Source of the DNA: an uncultured Clostridia bacterium
GTDB taxonomy: Bacteria > Bacillota > Clostridia > UBA1381
Assembly: GCA_947631085.1 (NCBI GenBank)
Contig: CANRJY010000003.1
Span: 1-64,000, forward strand
DNA length: 64,000 nt
Reading direction: 5' to 3'
The notes under the pieces are model-generated. The model was not told where the DNA came from and ran no database searches. It saw only the letters and a list, made by a program, of their open reading frames with translations. The first letter of the stretch is position 1. Each line of letters starts with the position of its first letter. Below, piece by piece: positions 9,081 to 18,225 of this stretch. The position numbers and the translations under genes are program-made.

Positions 9081-9773
9081 ATGTTTAGTTATTATTTTGA
9101 TCCGACTTTGGTGTTGGTAATAATAGGCATGGCGCTGGCGGCGTTCGCGTCGTTCGGCGTGCAGATGACGTTCAACAAATACAAAGACGTGAGAAATATG
9201 CGCGGGCTGACCGCCGCTCAGGCGGCAAGGCAGATACTTGACGCGAACGGGCTTCAAAATATACGAATAGAGCACGTTTCGGGCAGTCTGACCGACCACT
9301 ACAGCCCGAACGAGGCGGTGATACGGCTTTCGGACTCGACATATAATTCCGATTCCGTCGCCGCGATAGGCGTTGCCGCGCACGAGTGCGGTCACGCGGT
9401 ACAGCATAAGGTCGGATATGTGCCGATAAAGATACGAAACAGTATCGTTCCGGCGGTAAATTTGGGAAACACGCTTTCAATGCCGCTGTTTCTGATAGGC
9501 TTGATTTTAGGTATAGGACCGCTCGCTATGGCGGGCGCGCTCTTGTTCGGCTTTGTGCTTCTGTTTCAGGTGGTAACTCTGCCGACCGAGATAAACGCGA
9601 GTCGCAGAGCGCTGAAAACGCTCGACGAGCGTCAAATGCTTATGGGAGACGAGCTCGCGGGAGCGAAAAAGGTGCTGACCGCCGCCGCCATGACGTATGT
9701 CGCGGCAGTGGTTTCAACGGCGCTTCAGTTCCTGAGACTTTTGCTTATCGTCAACAGAAGGAACAGACGATGA
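9081..9773 (+). CDS. YugP-family membrane zinc metallopeptidase
   Basis: A 230-residue membrane protein with an N-terminal helix, a zinc motif HECGH (H101, E102, H105) after GVAAHECGHAVQH, two central membrane segments (about 135-175) and a C-terminal helix. These features identify the YugP family (DUF2268-like neutral zinc peptidase). The substrate is unknown; a role in membrane-protein quality control is inference. In many clostridia it sits, as here, between fmt and rsmB. Its end overlaps rsmB by 4 nt. Confidence 0.9.
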   Translation: MFSYYFDPTLVLVIIGMALAAFASFGVQMTFNKYKDVRNMRGLTAAQAARQILDANGLQNIRIEHVSGSLTDHYSPNEAVIRLSDSTYNSDSVAAIGVAAHECGHAVQHKVGYVPIKIRNSIVPAVNLGNTLSMPLFLIGLILGIGPLAMAGALLFGFVLLFQVVTLPTEINASRRALKTLDERQMLMGDELAGAKKVLTAAAMTYVAAVVSTALQFLRLLLIVNRRNRR

Positions 9774-11029
9774 GCGCGCGCGAAACTGCTTTAAAAATCC
9801 TTTACGCCGTCGAATATGACGGCGCGTACCCAAATATAGCGCTAAAGGACGCGCTCGCGGAAAATAAAAGTTTATCCGCTAAAGATAAGGGCTTGATTAC
9901 GGAGCTCGTTTACGGTATAATAGATAAAAAGCTGACGCTCGATTACGTTATCGGGCGGTATTCGAGGGTAAAGCTTAAAAAAATTTCGAAGTACATTCTG
10001 CTTATTCTGCGCATGGGGCTGTATCAGCTGATGTTCACGGACAAGATCCCCGAAAGCGCGGCGGTGAATGAGAGCGTGAAGCTCGCGAAACGCTACGGAC
10101 ACGGCGCGTCGGCGGGATTTGTGAACGGAGTGCTCAGGAGCTTCATACGCGGCGGTGTGGAATATCCCGAAAAGGGCGTTGAGTATCTTTCGGTCAAATA
10201 CTCGTTTCCGATTTGGCTTTGCGAAAGGTGGGTTTCGGATTTCGGGTTTGAATTTACCGAGGATCTGCTAAAAGCCTTCGGCGAGGACGCGAAAATAACG
10301 CTTCGTCCGAACTCAATGAAAATCACGGCGGAAGGACTTTCGGAAAAGCTCCGCGAAAACGGAGTTGAAGCCGAGACCTCCGACGGTGTGGTTATATGCG
10401 GCGGATTTGATATAGCGTCCGACGCGCTCTACCGCGAAGGATTTTACACTCCGCAGGATAAAGCGGCTATGCGCTCCGCCGAGGTACTCGCTCCGAGAGC
10501 GGGCGAAACGGTCATAGATATGTGCGCCGCTCCCGGCGGCAAGACTACGCATATGGCGGAGCTTATGGAAAACAGCGGCGAAATTCTCGCGTTTGATATT
10601 CACGAGCATAAAATCAGGCTTATCGAGGATAACGCGGCGCGGCTCGGAATAGATATAATAAAGGCTTCAATCGGCGACGGGACTGTGTTTGATCCCGCGC
10701 TTGAAGGAAAAGCCGACAAGGTTCTCTGTGACGCGCCCTGCTCGGGGCTCGGAGTAATACGCAGAAAGCCCGATATAAAGTGGAACAAACAGCCCGAAAG
10801 CGATTTGCCGGAGCTTCAGAGGAAAATTCTCGAAAACGGAGCGCGGTACTTAAAACGGGGCGGTGAAATTGTATATTCCACCTGCACGATTGAAAAAGAG
10901 GAAAACGAGGAAGTTATAGATGCTTTTCTGAGTGAAAACGCTGATTTTGAAAAGCTTTATGAAAAAACGTTCTATCCGAATACAGACGGCACGGACGGGT
11001 TTTATATATGTAAATTAAGGAAAATATGA
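9770..11029 (+). CDS. rsmB: 16S rRNA cytosine-967 C5-methyltransferase
   Basis: It uses S-adenosylmethionine to methylate C967 of 16S rRNA. The N-terminal third is a NusB-like RNA-binding domain (about residues 1-135), followed by a Rossmann methyltransferase domain with the SAM site DMCAAPGGKTTHMAE, the motif IV catalytic segment CDAPCSGLGVIRRKPDIKW and the second cysteine in VYSTCTIEKEENE. Length (419) is typical. It overlaps both neighbours by 4 nt. Confidence 0.95.
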   Translation: MSARETALKILYAVEYDGAYPNIALKDALAENKSLSAKDKGLITELVYGIIDKKLTLDYVIGRYSRVKLKKISKYILLILRMGLYQLMFTDKIPESAAVNESVKLAKRYGHGASAGFVNGVLRSFIRGGVEYPEKGVEYLSVKYSFPIWLCERWVSDFGFEFTEDLLKAFGEDAKITLRPNSMKITAEGLSEKLRENGVEAETSDGVVICGGFDIASDALYREGFYTPQDKAAMRSAEVLAPRAGETVIDMCAAPGGKTTHMAELMENSGEILAFDIHEHKIRLIEDNAARLGIDIIKASIGDGTVFDPALEGKADKVLCDAPCSGLGVIRRKPDIKWNKQPESDLPELQRKILENGARYLKRGGEIVYSTCTIEKEENEEVIDAFLSENADFEKLYEKTFYPNTDGTDGFYICKLRKI

Positions 11030-12045
11030 TAGATTTAAAAGATTTCGAATACGACGAGCTTGCCGCGTTTCTGAAGGAACACGGCGAGCCGAAATTCAGA
11101 GCGGAACAGATATTTTCATGGCTTCACAGAGGCGTGGAAAGCTATGACGAGATGACGAACATCTCAAAGGCAACGTGCGCGAAGCTGGAGGAAATAAGTT
11201 ATGTTTCGACGCTGAAAATACGCGAAAAATATGTTTCCGAAAAGGACGGAACGATGAAATACCTGTTCGAGCTTCCCGACGGGAACTGTATTGAAACGGT
11301 CGTGATGCGGTATCATCACGGGCTTTCGATATGTGTGTCGAGCCAGGTGGGCTGCCGCATGGGCTGCCGCTTCTGCGCCTCGACAATAGGAGGACTTTAC
11401 AGAAATCTCACGGCGGGCGAGATACTCAATCAGATTATTTTCGCCCAAAAGGATATAGGCGAGCGGATAAGCAATATCGTCATAATGGGAATAGGAGAGC
11501 CGCTCGACAATTACGACAACGTTATTAAATTTTTACATAACGTAAATCACGAAAAAGGGTTGAATATAGGTTACAGGCATATCACGCTTTCGACGTGCGG
11601 ACTCGTGCCGAGGATATACGATTTGGCGGAGGAAAATCTTCCGATTACGCTGACAATATCGCTGCACGCGCCGAACGATGAAATACGCGATACCATAATG
11701 CCGGTAAACCATTCATATAAAATCGGCGAATTGATAAAAGCGTGCGCCGCGTATGCCGGCAAAACGGGCAGGCGCGTAAGCTTTGAATATTCGCTCATTC
11801 ACGGAATAAACGACAGTATAGAGAACGCACGGGAGCTTGCGGAGCTTATCAGGGGACTTCACGCGCATGTAAATCTGATTCCGGTAAATAAGGTTGAGGA
11901 AAGAGGATTTGAAAAGGGCAGCGACAGAGATATCCGCTTGTTTAGGGAATGCCTTGAAAGCTTGGGCGTCAACGCGACAATCAGGCGGGAGCTGGGCTCC
12001 GATATATCGGCTTCGTGCGGACAGTTGAGAAAAAAGGTGTTATAA
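11026..12045 (+). CDS. rlmN: Dual-specificity 23S rRNA/tRNA adenine C2-methyltransferase RlmN
   Basis: A radical-SAM enzyme that methylates A2503 of 23S rRNA and A37 of some tRNAs. The iron-sulphur cluster cysteines are C110, C114 and C117 in CRMGCRFC. The GIGEPLDNYDNV motif binds SAM, and the C-terminal cysteine in SDISASCGQLRKK is the methyl-carrying residue together with one in the STCGLVPR region. The 339 residues are full length. It overlaps rsmB by 4 nt. Confidence 0.96.
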   Translation: MIDLKDFEYDELAAFLKEHGEPKFRAEQIFSWLHRGVESYDEMTNISKATCAKLEEISYVSTLKIREKYVSEKDGTMKYLFELPDGNCIETVVMRYHHGLSICVSSQVGCRMGCRFCASTIGGLYRNLTAGEILNQIIFAQKDIGERISNIVIMGIGEPLDNYDNVIKFLHNVNHEKGLNIGYRHITLSTCGLVPRIYDLAEENLPITLTISLHAPNDEIRDTIMPVNHSYKIGELIKACAAYAGKTGRRVSFEYSLIHGINDSIENARELAELIRGLHAHVNLIPVNKVEERGFEKGSDRDIRLFRECLESLGVNATIRRELGSDISASCGQLRKKVL

Positions 12046-12057
12046 GGGGTGATTTAT

Positions 12058-12798
12058 ATGCAATACGGCGCTGTTACAGACGTTGGCAAGGTCAGGAAAA
12101 TCAACGAGGATAACTATTACGTCTGCGATGATGCTCCGTTCCCTTACGCGATAGTCGCGGACGGAATGGGAGGTCACGAAGCGGGCGAGGTTGCCAGTAT
12201 GATGGTCGTGGATATTATTCGGGACTATCTCAAAAAGAACCTTAGCCGTGAGCTTGACTATGTCGAAGCGGGCGAGGTCGTGAGACAGGCGTTTATCTCG
12301 GCAAACAGCATTATATTCGAATACGCAAAAAATCACTATAAAGTGATGGGAATGGGAACGACAACAACGCTTGTGATGATTTGCCACGGCAAAACGGTGA
12401 CGGCGCATGTTGGTGATTCAAGAGCGTATATGTGCGGTGAAAAGGGCATTGTGCAGCTCACAAAGGATCATTCATATGTGCAGGAGCTTGTTGCCAGAGG
12501 CGAAATTACTCCGGAAATGGCAAAGCGCCACCCGAAAAAGAATTTCATAACGCGCGCTATGGGCGCGGAAGAAACCGTTAAGGTGGACATTTATATCAGG
12601 GATTACGGCGGAGAAAAAATTGTGCTGTGTTCCGACGGCTTGACAAACTTTGTCGAGGATGAGGAAATCCTGCAATCCCTGAACGGCGGCGGCAATCTGC
12701 AGGAAGCGGCGCAGAGGCTCGTCGATCTCGCCAACGAAAGAGGCGGCGGAGATAATATAACTATTGCTGTATTGGAAGGAGCAAAAGATAATGAATAG
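12058..12798 (+). CDS. stp: PP2C-type serine/threonine phosphatase (partner of PrkC)
   Basis: A 246-residue PP2C phosphatase with the metal-binding motifs VGKVRKINEDNYY, VADGMGGHEAGEVAS, GDSRAYM, CSDGLTNF and GGGDNITIAV. It removes phosphates added by the adjacent kinase and so sets the balance of envelope and translation signalling. I chose ATG 12058 because the AAGGGG site is 8 nt upstream; GTG 12049 would overlap it. The last 8 nt overlap the prkC start. Confidence 0.95.
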   Translation: MQYGAVTDVGKVRKINEDNYYVCDDAPFPYAIVADGMGGHEAGEVASMMVVDIIRDYLKKNLSRELDYVEAGEVVRQAFISANSIIFEYAKNHYKVMGMGTTTTLVMICHGKTVTAHVGDSRAYMCGEKGIVQLTKDHSYVQELVARGEITPEMAKRHPKKNFITRAMGAEETVKVDIYIRDYGGEKIVLCSDGLTNFVEDEEILQSLNGGGNLQEAAQRLVDLANERGGGDNITIAVLEGAKDNE

Positions 12799-14932
12799 TG
12801 AAAATTTAACCGGCGAAATGCTTGGAGGAAGATACGAAATTATTGATAAAATAGGCACCGGCGGAATGGCGACGGTGTATAAGGCGAAGGATACGCTCCT
12901 TAACCGATTTGTGGCGATTAAAGTTCTGCGCGACGCTCTTGAGGGCGAGGAAAAAATTGTCGAAAACTTCATACATGAGGCGCAGGCTGCGGCAAGTCTC
13001 GTACATAACAATATTGTATCCGTATACGACGTAGGCGAGGAAAACGGGCTTAACTACATGGTTATGGAATACGTTGACGGAATAACGCTAAAGCAATATA
13101 TTAAGGAAAAGGGCGCTCTCCCGTGGCAGGAGGCGTGCGATTTCGCGATTCAGATAGGACAGGGCATACAGGAGGCGCACGCGCAGCATATCATACACCG
13201 CGACATAAAGCCGCAGAATATTATGATGACGAAGGACAAGACGTTGAAGGTAACGGACTTTGGTATCGCGAGAGCGGTCGCGGGAGAAACGAACGTAGTG
13301 GGCGGTACGGCTCTCGGAAGCGTTCACTATATCTCGCCGGAGCAGGCGAGAGGCGGCTACACCGACGAGCGCAGCGATATATATTCGCTCGGTATCGTGC
13401 TTTATGAAATGTTAACGGGAAGAGTTCCGTTTGACAGCGACAACGCCGTAAGCATAGCGCTTATGCATCTTGAAAAGGATCCGGTAAACGTGAAAATCGT
13501 TAACATGAATATTTCCACGGATCTCGCGTATGTCACCATGAAGGCTATGGCGAAGAGCCAGCATGACAGATATCAGAATGTTCAGGAATTGCTTGACGAT
13601 TTGCATTGTATACTCGCGGACGAACCCCTTGTAAGCCAGGAAGCTCCGGAACCCGAGCCTGAGCCCGAACAGGAGCAGACTCCAGAAAGAACGGTAATAA
13701 CCGAAAGAAATCCGGACGAGCCGGTAATAAGAGAGGGAACGGGACGCACAACGCGCAAAAAGGTAATTAAGAAAAAGACGGAAAAGCAAAGAAAAGCCGA
13801 CAGAACCGCGACGATCCTCGCTATATCCACGGTGCTCGTAATAGGACTTTTGGGCTTGGGAGTGTTCCTGTTTATGAACGCAAGGCAGGAAGCGGAGGTG
13901 CCGAACCTTGTAAATATAACTGTGGAGCAGGCTGCCGTAGAGGCTCAGGCAAGAGGACTGAAAATATCCGATGAGCTTGAATATTCGCTTTCGGACGTTA
14001 TACCGGAGAATTGCGTAATATCGCATGAACCGCAGGCGGGCGAAATAGTGAGAAAGGATTCGACTATTAAGCTTGTTGTTTCGATAGGCTCGTCGGGAGG
14101 TAATATAGCGGTACTTGACGTTAAGGGAAAAACGGCTGAAGAAGCGATAACCATGATATTGGAACAGGGTCTCGCCTATGCGATATTTGAAGAAAATTCC
14201 GATACAGTCGAGGCGGGCAAAGTTATAAGGCAGACTCCTATAGCCGGAACAAAATTAAATCGAGATGATATCGTAACGCTTCATGTAAGCAAGGGTAAGG
14301 CTGATATTGCAACGGCACAGCCGCAGCAAAACGATCAGGTTGCGGTGCCGAGTCTTATGGGCTTGAGCCGTGAACAGGCGGAACAGTCGCTTGCCGAAAA
14401 CGGTTTGTATTTGGGAACACAGACGAGGAAAGCGTCGGATTCGCCAGAAGGCAGTATAATATTCCAAAGCCCAAGCTTTGGAAGCATGACCGCAAGAGGC
14501 TCGTATGTAAGCATAGTAATTTCCGCGGGACCGGAACCGGAACCGGATTATAATCCGCCCGCACAATCGGAACCGGAAAATGACGACGAGTCCGAGTCTG
14601 AGACGGAAACGAATACAAATACTAACACCGAACCGGAAAATAACGACGAGCCCGAGCCCGAACCGGAAACGAATACAAATACTAACACCGAACCGGAAAA
14701 TAACGATGAACCCGAGCCGGAATCATCCACGAAAACATTTACCGTGAGAATACCGGAATCGGCCAATGACACTGTTCAGGTGGACATATATAAAGACGGA
14801 GTGCTTGTCCACAGCGGAATGCACTCTAAGGACGAAGGCTCGGTATCGGCTGAAATCAGCGGCAGCGGCAGCAGTAATGTCGAAGCTTATATAGACGGAG
14901 CTAAGGTCAGTGACAGAACGGTAGAATTTTAA
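12791..14932 (+). CDS. prkC: PASTA-domain serine/threonine protein kinase (PrkC/Stk)
   Basis: A 713-residue membrane kinase sensing cell-wall fragments. The cytoplasmic kinase domain has the glycine loop GTGGMATVYKA, catalytic lysine K44, HRDIKPQN (H136-N143) and DFGIA. A proline/glutamate-rich juxtamembrane linker leads to one membrane helix (about 340-362), then three PASTA repeats (about 366-582), an acidic E/P/N/T-rich tail built from a tandem repeat, and a C-terminal domain of about 65 residues not found in standard PrkC. I chose ATG 12791 after GGAAGGAG. PrkC substrates in relatives include cell-division and wall proteins; in spore formers it also triggers germination on muropeptides. 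Confidence 0.95.
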   Translation: MNSENLTGEMLGGRYEIIDKIGTGGMATVYKAKDTLLNRFVAIKVLRDALEGEEKIVENFIHEAQAAASLVHNNIVSVYDVGEENGLNYMVMEYVDGITLKQYIKEKGALPWQEACDFAIQIGQGIQEAHAQHIIHRDIKPQNIMMTKDKTLKVTDFGIARAVAGETNVVGGTALGSVHYISPEQARGGYTDERSDIYSLGIVLYEMLTGRVPFDSDNAVSIALMHLEKDPVNVKIVNMNISTDLAYVTMKAMAKSQHDRYQNVQELLDDLHCILADEPLVSQEAPEPEPEPEQEQTPERTVITERNPDEPVIREGTGRTTRKKVIKKKTEKQRKADRTATILAISTVLVIGLLGLGVFLFMNARQEAEVPNLVNITVEQAAVEAQARGLKISDELEYSLSDVIPENCVISHEPQAGEIVRKDSTIKLVVSIGSSGGNIAVLDVKGKTAEEAITMILEQGLAYAIFEENSDTVEAGKVIRQTPIAGTKLNRDDIVTLHVSKGKADIATAQPQQNDQVAVPSLMGLSREQAEQSLAENGLYLGTQTRKASDSPEGSIIFQSPSFGSMTARGSYVSIVISAGPEPEPDYNPPAQSEPENDDESESETETNTNTNTEPENNDEPEPEPETNTNTNTEPENNDEPEPESSTKTFTVRIPESANDTVQVDIYKDGVLVHSGMHSKDEGSVSAEISGSGSSNVEAYIDGAKVSDRTVEF
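14571..14720 (+). repeat. 60-nt tandem repeat in the prkC extracellular tail
   Basis: Units at 14581-14640 and 14641-14700 match at 54 of 60 positions, with the second 30 nt identical, and a partial third copy follows to about 14720. Each encodes 20 residues of the type NDEPEPEPETNTNTNTEPEN. The near identity implies recent duplication, and copy number may vary between strains, changing the length of a flexible wall-side linker. Confidence 0.92.
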
Positions 14933-14947
14933 CTTGAAAGGATGTTT

Positions 14948-15814
14948 ATGACCGGAAAAATAATAAAGGGTATCGGAGGCTTTTACTATGTTAAAGCCTC
15001 CGATAACAGCGTATATGAGTGTAAAGCGCGCGGGCTTTTCCGAAAGGAAGGCATAACGCCGATGATAGGCGACGACGTTGATATTGAAACGGACGGCGCG
15101 AAGGGGAGTATAGTGAAAATCCTGCCGCGCAGAAACTCAATGATAAGACCGCCCGTCGCGAATATTGACGCGCTTGTGCTGGTAGCCGCGGCGGCAAGCC
15201 CCGAACCGAGCCTGTTTCTTATCGACAAGATGCTCGTAAACGCTGAAATAAACGGAATTGAACCGATAGTCTGCATAAATAAATCGGATTTGAAAAAGCG
15301 CGGAGATTTGATTGAAATTTACACGCTCGCGGGATATAAAACCGTCGAGGTAAGCGCGCTCGAAGAAAGCGGAATTGAGTCGCTTTTGCCGTATATTCAA
15401 GGAAAAACAGCGGCGTTTTCGGGACTTAGCGGAGTGGGGAAATCGAGCATTTTAAATCTTATCACCGACGCCGACATGGAAACGGGCAGCGTTTCCGAAA
15501 AAATACAGCGAGGCAGGCACACCACGCGCCATGTCGAGCTTATGAGCTTAAAATGCGGCGGCGCGGCGCTCGATACGCCCGGCTTCAGCTCGCTCGAGGT
15601 CGAGGGAATACGCGCGGACGAGCTGTGGAAGTATTTCCCCGAAATGGCGGAATACGGAGATAAATGCCGTTTCCGCGGCTGCTCGCACATAAACGAGCCC
15701 GACTGCGCGGTAAAGGAGCTGCTTGAAAGCGGTAAGCTCGCCCCGTCGAGATATGAAAGCTATAAAGAGCTGTATAACAGCTTAAAACTTATAAAGGAAT
15801 GGGAAAGAAAATAG
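14948..15814 (+). CDS. rsgA: Small-subunit assembly GTPase RsgA
   Basis: A circularly permuted GTPase that checks and releases the late 30S subunit. It has an N-terminal OB fold, the permuted G motifs (NKSD near the front, then GLSGVGKSS as P-loop, and DTPGF), and a C-terminal zinc finger of the C-x-H-x-C kind (CRFRGCSHINEPDC). There are 288-290 residues. ATG 14948 is best placed relative to the AAAGGA site; ATG 14942 is possible. The stp-prkC-rsgA-rpe-thiN order is conserved in Firmicutes. Confidence 0.95.
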   Translation: MTGKIIKGIGGFYYVKASDNSVYECKARGLFRKEGITPMIGDDVDIETDGAKGSIVKILPRRNSMIRPPVANIDALVLVAAAASPEPSLFLIDKMLVNAEINGIEPIVCINKSDLKKRGDLIEIYTLAGYKTVEVSALEESGIESLLPYIQGKTAAFSGLSGVGKSSILNLITDADMETGSVSEKIQRGRHTTRHVELMSLKCGGAALDTPGFSSLEVEGIRADELWKYFPEMAEYGDKCRFRGCSHINEPDCAVKELLESGKLAPSRYESYKELYNSLKLIKEWERK

Positions 15815-15817
15815 AGC

Positions 15818-16480
15818 ATGACAGAAAAAAAGGAAAAAAATAGACAAATGATACTGTCCCCGTCGATATTGGCGGCGGACTTCGGAATACTTGCCGAGCA
15901 GGTGAGAGAGGCTGAAAGCGCGGGCGCGCAGTGGCTCCACATAGACGTTATGGACGGTCATTTCGTGCCGAACATGAGCTTCGCCGTGCCGGTGGTCGAA
16001 ACGCTTCGCAAATACACGAAGCTGTTTTTTGACGTTCACCTGATGATAGACAACCCCGAGGAATACATAGACCGCTTCATAGACGCGGGCGCGGATGGAG
16101 TGACGTTCCATATCGAGGCGGTAAAGGACGCGGAAAACTGCATAAAAATGATAAAAAAACGCGGAAAACTCGTCGGCATTTCAATCTCGCCCGATACTCC
16201 CGTAAGCGCGGTAGAGCCGTACCTCGATAAGATTGACATGGTGCTCGTCATGACGGTTTACCCGGGGCTTGGCGGACAGAAGTACATCAAGGCTATGGAC
16301 GAAAAAATAAAGTACCTGCGTGAAAAAACAGGACCTGACTTCAAAATCCAAATTGACGGCGGCGTTAGAGAGGACAATATAAGGAGCGCTCTCGACGCGG
16401 GCGCGAATGTGATCGTAGCCGGCACAGCCGTTTTCAACGACGATATAGCGGGTTCTGTAAAGAGGCTGATGAGCGTATGA
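15818..16480 (+). CDS. rpe: Ribulose-phosphate 3-epimerase
   Basis: It interconverts ribulose 5-phosphate and xylulose 5-phosphate in the pentose phosphate pathway. The TIM barrel has the conserved ILSPSILAADF start, HIDVMDGHFVPN with metal ligands, FDVHLMI, MTVYPGLGGQ and the phosphate site DGGVREDN. From ATG 15818 it has 220 residues, about ten more than usual, so the true start may be ATG 15848 (MILSPSIL), though that lacks a well-placed ribosome site. It overlaps thiN by 4 nt. Confidence 0.95.
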   Translation: MTEKKEKNRQMILSPSILAADFGILAEQVREAESAGAQWLHIDVMDGHFVPNMSFAVPVVETLRKYTKLFFDVHLMIDNPEEYIDRFIDAGADGVTFHIEAVKDAENCIKMIKKRGKLVGISISPDTPVSAVEPYLDKIDMVLVMTVYPGLGGQKYIKAMDEKIKYLREKTGPDFKIQIDGGVREDNIRSALDAGANVIVAGTAVFNDDIAGSVKRLMSV

Positions 16481-17085
16481 GGGCGGTAATTATAGGCGGC
16501 GGATATATCGGCGATCACGCGTATATAAAGTCGAAAATAAAGCCTGACGACTACATCATATGCGCCGACGCGGGCTATGACCACGCTGTTAAAATGGGAA
16601 TAGAACCGAATATTCTGATCGGCGATTTCGACTCGATAGCCGACCTGCCGGAGGACAAGGAGAAAATAAAGTACCCGACAAGAAAGGATTTCACCGACGG
16701 TGAAATAGCGGTAAAATACGCGTTGGAGCACGGCTTTGACGACATACTCCTGCTCGCGATGACAGGCGACAGAGCCGACCACACGATAACGGACATACTG
16801 CTTATGACGCAGTGCGAAAACGCGCGGATGATAGACGACAACAACGAAATTTATATTTTGAAAAAAAGCCTGAAAATCTCCGGCAAAAAAGGCGACACGC
16901 TCTCGATAGTGCCGATAGGCGGCGATGTTCGGGGGATCGTTACGGAAGGACTTGAATACCCGCTAAACCGAGAAACGCTGTATTTCGGCGAAAGCCGCGG
17001 CGTAAGCAACGTAATGACGGAGAACGAATGCACAATTACGGCGGAAAAGGGGATAGGGCTTGTAATTAAGGTGAGAAAAATATGA
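16477..17085 (+). CDS. thiN: Thiamine pyrophosphokinase
   Basis: It makes thiamine pyrophosphate from thiamine and ATP. The family marks are the CADAGYDHA block near residue 29, the metal-binding IGDFDS and the MTGDRADHTITDILL helix. Length (202) is typical. It overlaps rpe by 4 nt and the following desulfurase by 4 nt, which places thiamine activation and sulphur transfer for thiI in one transcript. Confidence 0.93.
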   Translation: MRAVIIGGGYIGDHAYIKSKIKPDDYIICADAGYDHAVKMGIEPNILIGDFDSIADLPEDKEKIKYPTRKDFTDGEIAVKYALEHGFDDILLLAMTGDRADHTITDILLMTQCENARMIDDNNEIYILKKSLKISGKKGDTLSIVPIGGDVRGIVTEGLEYPLNRETLYFGESRGVSNVMTENECTITAEKGIGLVIKVRKI

Positions 17086-18206
17086 TATATCTTGACAATG
17101 CCGCGACGACCAAGCCGTGCAAGGCGGCGGTTGACGCGATGATAAAAGCGGCGGAGTGCTTCGGTAATCCGTCGTCGCTTCACGGGCTCGGGCTTGAAGC
17201 GGAAAAGCTTATAAATAACAGCCGCGAAACGATAGCGAAAATGCTCGGCGTTGATAAGAAGTCGGTTTATTTCACCTCCGGCGGTACGGAGGCGAATAAT
17301 ACGGCCGTTTTTGGCGCGGCTTACGGGAAAATGCGGCTCGGAAGTCATATAATAACGACTAAAATTGAGCATCCGTCCGTAATCGAGGCTTTTCGAAAGC
17401 TCGAAACGGAGGATTTTGACGTAACGTGGCTCACGCCCGACAAGGATGGAATAATCAGCCTTGACGAGCTTGAGGAAGCGCTGAGACCTGATACCACTCT
17501 TGTTAGCGTCATGCACGTAAACAACGAAACCGGCGCGGTTCAGCCGGTCGATAAAATAAAGTCGCTGATGAAGCGGAAATCTCCGTGGGTGCTGCTGCAC
17601 TGCGACTGCGTCCAGTCGTTCGGCAAAATAAGCGTTCCCGCGAAAAAGTGGGGAGCGGATATCGTGACGATAAGCGCGCACAAAATAGGCGGTTTCAAGG
17701 GCGTCGGCGCGATGTATTTGGCAGATCCTAAAATAAAACCGCTCCTGTACGGCGGCGAGCAGCAAAACGAGGTGCGCCCGGGAACGGAAAACGTCGGCGG
17801 CATACTCGCGTTCGGCGCGGCTGCTGCGGAATGTAAAATCGACAGTCCGCGAATGAGGGAAATGCGCGAAAGAATGATATCGCGCCTTACCGAAACCGTA
17901 CCCGATATACTCATAAACGGAAACAAAAATAACTCGGGAAGCGTTTTAAACGTGTCTTTTTTGGGAATAAAGGCTGAAATACTGCTCCACTCGCTCGAAG
18001 CGCGCGGAGTGTACGTATCGACAGGCTCGGCGTGTTCGAGCCACAAGCCGCAGCCGAGCCATGTTCTGACCGCTATGGGACTTGACAAAAGGGCGATAAA
18101 CGGCGCGGTAAGAATGAGCTTCAGCGAAAACACGACGGCTGACGAAATCGACGAGGCGGCTAAAATTTTTGCGACTGAGGTTTCAAACATAAGAAGGTAT
18201 ATGTAA
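17082..18206 (+). CDS. Cysteine desulfurase (NifS/IscS-like)
   Basis: A PLP enzyme that takes sulphur from cysteine as a protein persulfide. It has the MIYLDNAATTKP start, the PLP lysine K201 in SAHKIGG, GGGQ-equivalent YGGEQQNEVRPGTEN, and catalytic cysteine C318 in STGSACSSHKPQPSH. Because thiI follows after 19 nt, its most likely job here is to supply sulphur for 4-thiouridine in tRNA, as NifZ does for ThiI in Bacillus; broader roles cannot be excluded. Confidence 0.94.
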   Translation: MIYLDNAATTKPCKAAVDAMIKAAECFGNPSSLHGLGLEAEKLINNSRETIAKMLGVDKKSVYFTSGGTEANNTAVFGAAYGKMRLGSHIITTKIEHPSVIEAFRKLETEDFDVTWLTPDKDGIISLDELEEALRPDTTLVSVMHVNNETGAVQPVDKIKSLMKRKSPWVLLHCDCVQSFGKISVPAKKWGADIVTISAHKIGGFKGVGAMYLADPKIKPLLYGGEQQNEVRPGTENVGGILAFGAAAAECKIDSPRMREMRERMISRLTETVPDILINGNKNNSGSVLNVSFLGIKAEILLHSLEARGVYVSTGSACSSHKPQPSHVLTAMGLDKRAINGAVRMSFSENTTADEIDEAAKIFATEVSNIRRYM

Positions 18207-18225
18207 CGGGAGAGATATTAAAATT

